Assembly: GCF_004011805.1 (NCBI RefSeq)
Contig: NZ_ML137200.1
Span: forward strand, 2,636 to 66,635
Reading direction: 5' to 3'
DNA: 64,000 bases
From: Piscinibacter defluvii
GTDB taxonomy: Bacteria; Pseudomonadota; Gammaproteobacteria; Burkholderiales; Burkholderiaceae_C
The notes beneath the pieces are model-generated. The model had not been told where the DNA came from, made no database searches, and saw only the letters and a program-made list of their open reading frames with translations. Below are positions 50,701 to 58,879 of this stretch, piece by piece. Each line of letters begins with the position of its first letter. Positions within the stretch are counted from its first letter, which is position 1. The translations under genes and the position numbers were made by a program.

Positions 50701-51944
50701 CACGGCGTCTCCGTCCAGGCGCGCACGGCCTTCAGCACCTTGTCGATCTCCGCGTACACCGAGGCCAGGCGCGGCTCCAGACCGTCGGACTCGCCGACGC
50801 GGATGCGGTTCTCGATCTCGGCACACTGCTGCGACAGCAGCAGCGCCCCGATGCTGGCCGAGGAGGCCTTCAGCGTGTGCACCACGTGGCGGATGCCGCC
50901 CGGGTCGCCGCTGCGCTCGGCCTCGCGCAGCTGCGGCAGCAGCCGCGCGACCGAGGTCTCGAAGGCCTGCATGACACGCTGGATCAGCCGGTTGTCGCCG
51001 CGCGGGTCGAGCTCGCGCAGCTTGTCCAGCGCGGCGGCGTCCAGCACCCGGCCCGTGCCGGCGGGCAGGCCCGCGTCCGGCACGTCGGCCGAGGGTTGGG
51101 GCGCATCGGGCGGGATCAGGGGTCGCAGCATCTCGTCGTGGGCATCCGGATCGCAGGTATTGTCCCCGACATCGGGTGTCGTGCCGGCCCCCGGTACTGA
51201 TGGCACCCTACCCGGCACAAGGGAGGATGTCACGGCGGCGCCCGGCGCGGCCAGCCCCGGCGACGCGGCCGGAGGGGGCGAAGGCGGCAACTCCGCACGC
51301 GGCGCGAGCTCGCTCCGGGCCGCCGCGGCGAGTTGCTGCCCGAGCTGATCGAGCAGCGCCACCATGGCGTCGCGGTCGGCCGCCAGGGCCGGCTCGGCCA
51401 GCTGCAGCACCGCCAGCGGCGTGCCGTCGAACACCACCGGCAAGGCGAACGGCCCGCCGTCGCGCCCGGCAGCCCGGCCGTCGCGCAGGGCGGTGCCCAG
51501 CGGCTCGTGCTCCAGCCGCACCCGGTGCTCGACGCCGCGCCCGCCCGGACCGGCGTCGATGAGGGTCACCAGGCGCGCCAGCGGCGGCTCCAGCGCCAGC
51601 ACGCGGTGCGCCACCGCGACGCGGCAGCCCAGCTCGGCGCGCAGCACGTCCAGTGCGGCCAGCAGCGCGGCATCGAACGAGCCGGCGGCCGCCACGGCGC
51701 GCCCGGCGAGCTCGGCCGCCTCGAGCAGGCCGTCCCGGTCGAGCGACCGGGCGGCGATCGGGTCGTCGGCGGCATGATCCGCGCGGCGCTGCGCGGCGGC
51801 CATGCGCCAGCAGGCGAACGAGCCGATCAGCGCCAGGCCGGCCACGGCCGTCAGGCCGGTGGCGGCGTGCTCGGGCCCCGCCAGCGCCGCGGCGGCAGAA
51901 ACGGCAGCGACCCAGAACAGGGTGCGTGAGAGTCGGAGCAGCAT
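50700..51944 (-). CDS. Membrane protein with GAF-like region and HPT domain
   Basis: 414 residues. Two membrane helices at about 8-45, a cytoplasmic GAF-like region about 65-215 (DGLLEAAELAGRAVAAAGSF, LGCRVAVAHRVLAL, FALPVVFDGTPLAVLQLAEP), a long Pro/Ala linker, and a histidine phosphotransfer domain in the last 110 residues with the phosphorylatable His in IRHVVHTLKASSASIGALLL. HPT proteins relay phosphate between a kinase and a response regulator. The stop overlaps the start of the receiver-GGDEF-EAL gene (TGATG), so its regulator partner is probably that protein. It has no kinase domain of its own. Confidence 0.8.
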   Translation of the reverse strand: MLLRLSRTLFWVAAVSAAAALAGPEHAATGLTAVAGLALIGSFACWRMAAAQRRADHAADDPIAARSLDRDGLLEAAELAGRAVAAAGSFDAALLAALDVLRAELGCRVAVAHRVLALEPPLARLVTLIDAGPGGRGVEHRVRLEHEPLGTALRDGRAAGRDGGPFALPVVFDGTPLAVLQLAEPALAADRDAMVALLDQLGQQLAAAARSELAPRAELPPSPPPAASPGLAAPGAAVTSSLVPGRVPSVPGAGTTPDVGDNTCDPDAHDEMLRPLIPPDAPQPSADVPDAGLPAGTGRVLDAAALDKLRELDPRGDNRLIQRVMQAFETSVARLLPQLREAERSGDPGGIRHVVHTLKASSASIGALLLSQQCAEIENRIRVGESDGLEPRLASVYAEIDKVLKAVRAWTETP

Positions 51945-52008
51945 GTCAGTTGTCGATGGCGGCTACAGCCACGCTCGCCGCATGAAGCACCGAGGCCTGA
52001 CCAAGCTT

Positions 52009-52090
52009 CCCGCCGCGGAACCGGTTCGGCCGGGCCGCTGGCGGGCGGCCCCCTCGGGGGGTAGCGAGCGAAGGCGAGCTCGGGGGCTTC
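52009..52090. repeat. GC-rich dispersed repeat, copy B
   Basis: CCGCGGAACCGGTTCGG, CCGCTGGCGGGCGG and CCCCCTCGGGGGG followed by TAGCGAGCGAAGGCGAGCTC. The three parts occur in the same order as in copy A (37763-37818). This copy lies in the gap between the HPT-protein gene and the divergent histidine kinase. Similar GC-rich intergenic elements are common in Burkholderiales genomes. Confidence 0.5.
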
Positions 52091-52220
52091 ATTTCAGTCG
52101 ATCCGCCGGCGCGGGGTGCGAGGGGCCGCGGCAACGTGGCCGTGACTTCGGCCCGCCGGGGACGAACTTGAACCCACGCCGCGGGCAGCCATCACGAAGT
52201 CGGTCCTTACAATCGGTCGC

Positions 52221-53402
52221 ATGCCGGATGCCGCCTCGGAGTTCGCGACCTGGCCGTGGTGGGCGATCGCGGCGCCCTCCCTGCTGGCGGGCGCCCTGCT
52301 GGCCTGGTGGGTCTGGCGCCGCCAGGCACGCCTGGCGGCCGAGCTGCGCGAGGCCCGCGAGGCGCTGCGCCGGCTCGAATCGCTGCTCGACCAGTGGCGC
52401 TGGCAGAGCGACGTCCAGGGCCGCCTGACGTTGCTCCAGGCGCCGCATGGTCACCCGCAGACCCCGGGCGAGCCCGGCGGCGCGATCTGGGAGCGCTTGC
52501 GCCCCGAGGACAGCGCCAACATGCGCGCCCGGCTCGAGGCCGGTGAGGCGCTGCATGACCTGGCGGTGAGCTTCGCGCCGGCGCCGGGCACGCCGCCGCG
52601 GCGCGCGCTGCTGCGCGCCGCGCCGCGCAGCGACGAACGCGGCGGCTTCGCCGGCCACGACGGCCTGCTGCGCGAGCTGCCGGAATTCGTCGCGACGCCG
52701 GCCGAGGCCGGCAACGCCAACGGTGACGCCGCCGACGCCGAGCAGGCCTCGTTCAGCTACACCGTCTCGCACGACCTGCGGGCGCCGATCCGCGTCGTCG
52801 AGGGATTCACCAAGATCCTCAAGGAAGACTACGGGCGCGTGCTCGACCGCATCGGCAACGACCACCTCGACCGGGTGCTGGGCGCCGCCGCGCGCATGAA
52901 CAGCATGATCGACGCGCTGCTGGCGCTGTCGCGGCTGACCTCGCAGCCGCTGGTGCGCCAGCCGGTCAACCTGAGCCAGCTGGCCGGCTACGTGGCCGAG
53001 GACCTGCGCCGCCAGACCCCCGGACGCGAGGTGGCCCTGCACGTCGAGCCCGGCCTGCAGGTCAGCGGCGATCCGACGCTGCTGCGCCTCGTGCTCGAGA
53101 ACCTGCTGGGCAATGCGTGGAAGTACACCGGCAAGTGCCGCGCGCCGGAGGTCTGGCTGCAGCGCCACCCGCAGCGCGCCGACACCTTCACGGTGCGCGA
53201 CAACGGCGCCGGCTTCGACATGCGCTTCGCCGACCGGCTGTTCGGCGTGTTCCAGCGCCTGCACAGCGCGAGCGATTTCCAGGGCACCGGCATCGGCCTG
53301 GCGACCGTGCGGCGCATCGTGCGCCGGCACGGCGGCGAGGTCTGGGCGGAGGCCGAGGTAGACCGCGGCGCGGCCTTCCACTTCACGCTGCCGCCGGGCT
53401 GA
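52221..53402 (+). CDS. Sensor histidine kinase
   Basis: 393 residues. One membrane helix at about 12-32 and a linker with no recognisable sensor fold, then the HisKA domain with the phosphorylated His in FSYTVSHDLRAPIRVVEGF (about 180) and a HATPase_c domain with LLGNAWKYT (N box), DNGAGFD (G1) and GTGIGLATVRRIVRRHGG (G2). The same membrane/sensorless layout and the VSHDLRAP motif are shared by bacteriophytochrome-like kinases. It may act with the HPT and receiver proteins nearby. A TTACAAT box lies eight bases before the ATG. Its stop is 13 bases from the convergent ANTAR gene. Confidence 0.87.
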   Translation: MPDAASEFATWPWWAIAAPSLLAGALLAWWVWRRQARLAAELREAREALRRLESLLDQWRWQSDVQGRLTLLQAPHGHPQTPGEPGGAIWERLRPEDSANMRARLEAGEALHDLAVSFAPAPGTPPRRALLRAAPRSDERGGFAGHDGLLRELPEFVATPAEAGNANGDAADAEQASFSYTVSHDLRAPIRVVEGFTKILKEDYGRVLDRIGNDHLDRVLGAAARMNSMIDALLALSRLTSQPLVRQPVNLSQLAGYVAEDLRRQTPGREVALHVEPGLQVSGDPTLLRLVLENLLGNAWKYTGKCRAPEVWLQRHPQRADTFTVRDNGAGFDMRFADRLFGVFQRLHSASDFQGTGIGLATVRRIVRRHGGEVWAEAEVDRGAAFHFTLPPG

Positions 53403-53415
53403 GCAGCCGGGCCGG

Positions 53416-54006
53416 TCAGTCGCCGCTGGCCGACAGCAGCTCGACGGCCTGCAGCACACGCTCGGCCTGCTCGGCCAGCGGACGGTTCTCGTTGCGCGCC
53501 AGGCGCTGCAGGCGCTCCAGCGCGGGGCCGCGGGCGAGCGAGTAGCGGTGCATCAGCACGCCCACCGCCATCGCGACACCCGGCGCGAGCGCCGCGTCGG
53601 CCGGCGCCGCAGTCACCGGCGGCGCCGGGACGCGCCGCCCCGCCTGTCCGAGCGCGGCCTCGACGGCCGGCACGATCTGGCGGATGTCCAGCGGCTTGAC
53701 CAGGTAGGCGACGGCCCCGAGCGCCTTGACCTGCGCCACCGTCGCGTCGTCCGAGAAGGCGGACAGGAACATGAACGGGATCTGGCAGTACTCGCGCAGG
53801 TAGGCGGCCACGTCGAAGCCGCTCTTGCCTTCCATGCGGATGTCCAGCAGCGCCAGGTCGGGCTTGTGCTCGCGCGCCAGCAGGATGGCGTCGTCGCCGT
53901 TGTCGGCGTCGATCACGCGGTAGCCGGCCTGCGACAGGCCATGCGCCAGCGTGGCCAGCACCAGCCGGTCGTCGTCCACCACGAGGATCGTGCCCTTGTC
54001 GCTCAC
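53416..54006 (-). CDS. Response regulator with ANTAR RNA-binding domain
   Basis: 196 residues from a GTG at 54006 (GGAG seven bases upstream); an ATG at 54027 would add seven residues. Receiver domain about 5-120 with TILVVDDDRLVLATL, phospho-Asp in LALLDIRMEGKSG, and YLVKPLDIRQIV. The last 50 residues (VAMAVGVLMHRYSLARGPALERLQRLARNENRP) form an ANTAR domain, which binds RNA hairpins and prevents transcription termination. It lies 46 bases after the multi-PAS kinase gene; ANTAR regulators are commonly paired with HisKA_2/HWE kinases. Confidence 0.9.
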   Translation of the reverse strand: MSDKGTILVVDDDRLVLATLAHGLSQAGYRVIDADNGDDAILLAREHKPDLALLDIRMEGKSGFDVAAYLREYCQIPFMFLSAFSDDATVAQVKALGAVAYLVKPLDIRQIVPAVEAALGQAGRRVPAPPVTAAPADAALAPGVAMAVGVLMHRYSLARGPALERLQRLARNENRPLAEQAERVLQAVELLSASGD

Positions 54007-54052
54007 GCTGCGCTCCCGAGCCGGCATTGTCGGGCAATCGCCGCGCCTGCAC

Positions 54053-57000
54053 TCATGCGGGTGGCAACCGGGTGATGCAGGGCGGCCGGAGCGTGACACA
54101 CGCCCGCACCGTGTCGCCGTGCTGCTCGATCGCGAGGGTGGCGCTGCGGCGCGGCAGCAGCGCGCGCACCAGGCCGAGGCCCGACACGCCGCCCGGATAG
54201 CGCGCCAGGCTGAAGCCCTCGGGCAGTCGCGCCCGGTTGGCGATGACCAGCTGCACGCCCTGCTCGTCGCAGCCGAGCGTGCAGCAGACGCTGTCCTGGC
54301 TGTGCTTGACCGCATTGGTCAGCAGCTCGTTCACGGTCAGCGCGATCGGGATCGACTCGGCCTCCGGCAGCGCCCAGGCGTGCGGTTGCGGCCCCTCGAC
54401 GGCGAAGGCGATCGTGCGCCCGAAGGTGCGCTGCACCGAGCCGGTGATCGCCTCGACCACGCTCTTGATGCGCAACGGCCCGGTCACGCCGACCTGCAGG
54501 CCGTAGACCTGCGCGATCGCCTGCACCTGGCCGATCACCTCGGACATCACGCCGGCCACCTCGGGCTTGCGCTGGCCGATCTGCTGCAGCAGGCCGGCCA
54601 CGCCCTGCAGGTTGTTCTTGATGCGGTGGTGCACCTCCTTGACCAGCATCTCGCGCTGCGCGATGGCGGCCTCGAAACGCGCCTCCTGCGCGGCGCGCTG
54701 CTCGGTCACGTCGGTGGCCACCAGCAGCAGCTGGTCGGGCGGCTGGCCGGGCACGGCGGCCAGCGGCAGGTAGCGCGCGTCCCACACCACCGTCGCGCCG
54801 CCCTCCTGCACGCGGTACTCGCGCTGCAGCAGCTCGCGCGCGGCCAGTGCCTGCTCCATGTCGGCGCGGCGCTGCGCCGCCACGCGCGGCAGGAACACCT
54901 GTTCCGGCGTGCGGCCGATCAGCTCGTCGGGCGTGCGGTGCAGGCTGCGCGCCGCGACCCGGTTGATCTGCAGGATCTTCAAGGTGCGGGCGTCGCGCAG
55001 CGTGATGGCCATCGGCGCGGCCTCGATGATGCGCTGCAGCGAGGCCTGCGCCTCGCCGACCCGCGCCTCGGCCTGGCGGCGGCGCTCGATGTCGAGCAGC
55101 GCATAGGTGAGCTGCCGGCCGGTCGATTCGCGCCCGGTCACCACCGCGTTGCCCACTACCCAGAACTCGCGCCCGTCGCGCGCCTTGACGCGGCACTCGA
55201 AGGTCTCGGCCTGGCCCTCCGGCAGCTCCTCCAGGTAGTGGGTGCGGCGGAACGGGTGGCCCGGCTCGGGCGTCGCGACGGTGGAAATCGGCTGGTTCAG
55301 GAAGTCGGCCAGGTCGCCGCCGAACATGCGCCGCGCCGAGCGGTTCATCCACTCGATGCCCTGCTTGCCGACGATCACGATGCCCACCAGCACCGAATCG
55401 AGGATCGCGCGCGTGCGTTCGGCCTGCAGCGCCACGGCGAGCTCGGCGCGGTGGCGCGCGTCCACGTTCACGTACGAGGCGATGAAGCCGCGCGCCGGGT
55501 CGGCGTCGGCGGCCAGGCGCAAGCCGGCCTGCACCCACAGCAGCGAGCCGTCGCGCCGGCGCAGTTGCAGCTCGCCACTCCAGCGGCCGTCCTCGCGCAG
55601 CGCCTGCTCCTGCTGCGGCCAGCGGCGCGCGAACTCGGCCGGGTCGGCGTACAGCGTCGACAGCGTCAGCCCGGCCAGCTCGCCCACCGGCCAGGCGGTC
55701 AGCTGCGCCAGCGCCTCGTTGGCGCGCTGGATGCGCCCCTCGCGGACATAGGCGATGCCGACCTCGGACAGGCTGAACATCAGCTCGCGCTCGCGCGCCA
55801 CCTGCTCCAGCTCGGCCTGCTGCAGCTTGAGCCGGGTGATGTCGGACAGCACCGCGATCAGCTCGTGCGCATTGCCGCCGTCGTCGGTGCGGCGCACCGA
55901 CAGCGCGTACCAGTGCGGCGCGGCGCCGGGCGCGGCGAGTTCGAACTCGGTCTCGTGCAGCGCGCCGGGTGCGAGCGTGCGCAGTGTCTCGAGCAGCTGG
56001 CGCTGCGTGGCGGTGGCGTCGCCCACCAGCGCGCCCAGACCGCGCCCGACCGCGCTGCCGGGCGCCAGCCCGAGCATGGCCTCGAAGCGCCGGTTGCAGC
56101 GCACCAGCAGCCCGCCGCGCAGCTGCGCGATGCCGGTCACCGTGCTCTCGAGGATGTTGCTCATCTCGCGCAGCAGCTCCTCGGCGCGCAGCTGGGCCTG
56201 CTGCTGCTCGGTGAAGTCGAGCGTGACGACCGAGGTGGTGCGCTTGCCGGAGGACAGCGTGGCCGGCTCGACCCGCGTCAGCAGCCAGCGCAGCCCCAGC
56301 TCGGGGTGGCGGATCGCGTAGCGCACCTCGGCGCGCTCGGCGTTCTTCAGCGCCTGCTGCAGGCGCTCGAACTCGGGCAGCGACTCGGGCACCACCACGT
56401 CGCGCCCGATCGCCTGCAGCGCCGACGGGCCGGACGGCGCCGCGCCGGCGGCCGCGGGCCGGCGCACCCAGCCGGAGGACTCCTGGAAGGTGGCCAGGCC
56501 GACGCCGGCGGTGTCCATCATCGCGCCGATCTGCATCTGGGCGAGGTCGCGCTCCTCCTCGACGCTGCGGTCCTCCACCACCGCCATGTAGCGCCGCTTG
56601 CCGCCCGGTGCCTTGTAGCAGCGCACGATGGCTCGCAACCGGCGCGGCCCGCCTTCGGGACCGTCGAGCCAGACACGGGTCTCCAGCGGCGCGGCGGCCG
56701 GCTGCAGCCCCGGCAGCGCCGCCTCGCCCTGCCAGCCCAGCAGCTCCTGCAGCGGCGCGGGGGCCTCCGGCAGCGTGACCGGCGCGCTGCCGGCCAGCGC
56801 CTCGAAGGCCGGGTTGCAACGCACCAGCAGGCCGCGTTCGTCGTACAGCACCATGCCCAGCGGGCTCAGGTCGAACCAGTCGTCGAGCTCGCGCGCCGAA
56901 CGGTCGGCGCGTTCGCGCGCCACGTGCTCGGCGGTGGAGTCCTGCATCAGCGTGAGCCACAGCGTGCCGCCCTGCTCATCGGCCAGGCGCTGGCGCGTGC

Positions 57001-57649
57001 CGCGGAACCAGCGCTCGCGCCCGGCGGCATCGACGATGCGGCGCTCGTACAGCGGCGGCACGCCACCCTGGGCGCGCGCCACCTCGCGCGCGGCCAGCGC
57101 GGTGGCGCGGTCCTCCTCGGGCTGCAGCTCGATCGGGTCACGCCCGATCAGCGCCTCGCGCGGCCGGCCGCTGAACTCGACGAAGGCCGCGTTGACGTCG
57201 ACCAGGCGGAACGCCGCATCCTGCAGCATGGCCGGGAACGGACCGTCCCACCACGGGCCGGTGGCCTCGGCGGCGGGCAGCGCGGCCGCCGGCACGGGCG
57301 CCGGGTCGGCCTGCAGGCGCAGCAGCGCGTGGCCGCTGGGCAGACGGCGCCAGGCGAGCGTGGCGCGCCGGCCGTCCGGAAGCTGCACCGGCGGCGGCTC
57401 GGCGCTGCGGGCGCGCCCGCCATGCGCGGCCAGCAGCCAGTCGGTGGCGGCGTCGCCGAGCGCGCCGCGCAACTGCCCGAGCGTGGCGCCGAGCGCCGGC
57501 GGCACCAGGCGCAGCGCGGCCGTGTTGGCGAACACCACCGTGGCACCGAGATCGAGCACGGCGACCGCGTCGCCGAGCGTGTCGAAGAACTCGTACCAGG
57601 CCGCCAGCGGCAGCCGGGTCTCGGGACGGACCGGGCCCTTCAGTGCCAC
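54053..57649 (-). CDS. Multi-PAS sensor histidine kinase (HisKA_2 type)
   Basis: 1198 residues from a GTG at 57649. I count about eight PAS-like segments in a row, each opening with a GxxxxD/xxFVNxA-type pattern (for example GDAVAVLDLGATVVFANTAAL, GIAQLRGGLLVRCNRRFEAML, VGIVIVGKQGIEWMNRSARRM), then a HisKA_2 domain with VKEVHHRIKNNLQGVAGLL (phospho-His) and a HATPase domain (VNELLTNAVKHSQ; GGVSGLGLVRALLP). No membrane helix is evident, so it is probably a cytosolic sensor reading several inputs. It is followed by the ANTAR regulator, its likely target. Confidence 0.88.
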   Translation of the reverse strand: MALKGPVRPETRLPLAAWYEFFDTLGDAVAVLDLGATVVFANTAALRLVPPALGATLGQLRGALGDAATDWLLAAHGGRARSAEPPPVQLPDGRRATLAWRRLPSGHALLRLQADPAPVPAAALPAAEATGPWWDGPFPAMLQDAAFRLVDVNAAFVEFSGRPREALIGRDPIELQPEEDRATALAAREVARAQGGVPPLYERRIVDAAGRERWFRGTRQRLADEQGGTLWLTLMQDSTAEHVARERADRSARELDDWFDLSPLGMVLYDERGLLVRCNPAFEALAGSAPVTLPEAPAPLQELLGWQGEAALPGLQPAAAPLETRVWLDGPEGGPRRLRAIVRCYKAPGGKRRYMAVVEDRSVEEERDLAQMQIGAMMDTAGVGLATFQESSGWVRRPAAAGAAPSGPSALQAIGRDVVVPESLPEFERLQQALKNAERAEVRYAIRHPELGLRWLLTRVEPATLSSGKRTTSVVTLDFTEQQQAQLRAEELLREMSNILESTVTGIAQLRGGLLVRCNRRFEAMLGLAPGSAVGRGLGALVGDATATQRQLLETLRTLAPGALHETEFELAAPGAAPHWYALSVRRTDDGGNAHELIAVLSDITRLKLQQAELEQVARERELMFSLSEVGIAYVREGRIQRANEALAQLTAWPVGELAGLTLSTLYADPAEFARRWPQQEQALREDGRWSGELQLRRRDGSLLWVQAGLRLAADADPARGFIASYVNVDARHRAELAVALQAERTRAILDSVLVGIVIVGKQGIEWMNRSARRMFGGDLADFLNQPISTVATPEPGHPFRRTHYLEELPEGQAETFECRVKARDGREFWVVGNAVVTGRESTGRQLTYALLDIERRRQAEARVGEAQASLQRIIEAAPMAITLRDARTLKILQINRVAARSLHRTPDELIGRTPEQVFLPRVAAQRRADMEQALAARELLQREYRVQEGGATVVWDARYLPLAAVPGQPPDQLLLVATDVTEQRAAQEARFEAAIAQREMLVKEVHHRIKNNLQGVAGLLQQIGQRKPEVAGVMSEVIGQVQAIAQVYGLQVGVTGPLRIKSVVEAITGSVQRTFGRTIAFAVEGPQPHAWALPEAESIPIALTVNELLTNAVKHSQDSVCCTLGCDEQGVQLVIANRARLPEGFSLARYPGGVSGLGLVRALLPRRSATLAIEQHGDTVRACVTLRPPCITRLPPA

Positions 57650-57665
57650 GCCCGTCCCATGCGCG

Positions 57666-58868
57666 TCACTCCAGCTGCCCCGCCGCGGTGAGTGCGCGCA
57701 GCTGGGCGCGGTTGACCTCGCTGACGCTCATCATCAGCGCGTCGGCGGCCTCGCGGAAGTCGTACAGCGACTCGTTCTCGATCGCCCGCACCATCGCCAT
57801 GTAGGGCTGGAACGGGCCGCTCTCCTCCACCAGCGCCTGGTGGACACGTGCCGGCACCGGGATGTTGCCCAGCAGCTCGGCGAAGGGCTGCTGGAACATG
57901 CGGTCCAGCAGCGAGAACACGCCGCAGATGAACAGCTCGTTGCGCATCTCCTCGTCGCTGCCGGCGCGGCCGAGCTCCTCGGCCAGCAGGCCGCGGCGCA
58001 CCGCGGCGAACATCACCGGCTTGAGGTTCGGGTCCTTGCTGCCGGTGGCCAGCAGCAGCGCCAGCCAGCGCTTCAGGCGCTGGTAGCCGAGCATCATCAG
58101 CGCGTGGCCGAAGGAGCTGATCTCCACCCGCAGGCCGAAGGCCGGCGAGTTGATGTAGCGCATCAGCTTGAATGCGAGCGACGGGTCGCGCTTGAGCGTG
58201 GCCTCGAGCCTGTCGATCGGCGCCTCGGCGTCGACCAGGCGGATCAGCTCGAGCATCACCTGCATGTCGGGCTGGCCGGCGGTCTTGGACTTGACGGCGC
58301 CCGAGGCGATCACGTCGTCGATCGGCCAGCCGAGCACGGCCTGCGCACCGCGCGCGAAGGCCTGCTCCATCTCGGCGACCGTGCGCACGCCGGCCTGCAC
58401 GTGCGGGATGTTGCGCGTCACCCCCGGCGGCGGCTGCGAACCGTCGACGCGGCGCTCGTCGGCCAGGTCGATGATCGAGTACTTGAAGCAGGGCAGCACC
58501 TCGCGCGGCAGCTCCTGCAGGGGCCGGCCCTTGAGCAGCAGCGTGTTGCCGTTGCGGTGCAGCGCGGCGATGGCGGCGCTGTTGGCCGGGTCCACCGCCA
58601 TGAAGGCCGGGATCTCGACCATCACGTTGGCGGCCGGCTGCGCGTCCATCAGCTCCTGCAGCAGCGACTCGCTGGTGACGTTCAGCGAGACGCGCCCGCC
58701 GTCGGCCGGCCAGACGCCGCCGATCGCGTGCAGCAACTGCGCCGCGTCGGGCAGTTGGTCGGGCTTGAGCGGGAAGACGGTGAGCCGCGTCGCCGAGACG
58801 GCGCGGTTCTTGTCGATGAAGGGCGAGTAGCCGAAGGCCACCTGGCCGAGGATCGCGACGTCCAACAT
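57666..58868 (-). CDS. HDOD-domain protein with degenerate EAL-like half
   Basis: 400 residues from the ATG at 58868. The C-terminal half (about 190-395) is an HDOD domain: DAEAPIDRLEATLKRDPSLAFKLMRYINS, SSFGHALMMLGYQRLKRWLALLL and FICGVFSLLDRMFQQPF. The N-terminal half (about 1-180) follows the fold of an EAL phosphodiesterase but lacks the EAL, DDFGTG and catalytic motifs (for example VEIPAFMA where ExTE is expected), so it cannot hydrolyse c-di-GMP and may only bind it. Such YuxH/CdgB-like proteins act in signalling and motility. It lies 12 bases downstream of flgL and 16 upstream of the kinase gene start. Confidence 0.85.
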   Translation of the reverse strand: MLDVAILGQVAFGYSPFIDKNRAVSATRLTVFPLKPDQLPDAAQLLHAIGGVWPADGGRVSLNVTSESLLQELMDAQPAANVMVEIPAFMAVDPANSAAIAALHRNGNTLLLKGRPLQELPREVLPCFKYSIIDLADERRVDGSQPPPGVTRNIPHVQAGVRTVAEMEQAFARGAQAVLGWPIDDVIASGAVKSKTAGQPDMQVMLELIRLVDAEAPIDRLEATLKRDPSLAFKLMRYINSPAFGLRVEISSFGHALMMLGYQRLKRWLALLLATGSKDPNLKPVMFAAVRRGLLAEELGRAGSDEEMRNELFICGVFSLLDRMFQQPFAELLGNIPVPARVHQALVEESGPFQPYMAMVRAIENESLYDFREAADALMMSVSEVNRAQLRALTAAGQLE

Positions 58869-58879
58869 GATCTGTGGTC

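Noticed and set aside
53951-57691. 1246-codon plus-strand open frame opposite the PAS kinase
   Set aside because: Same shadow character; the minus-strand frame has PAS, HisKA_2 and HATPase motifs.
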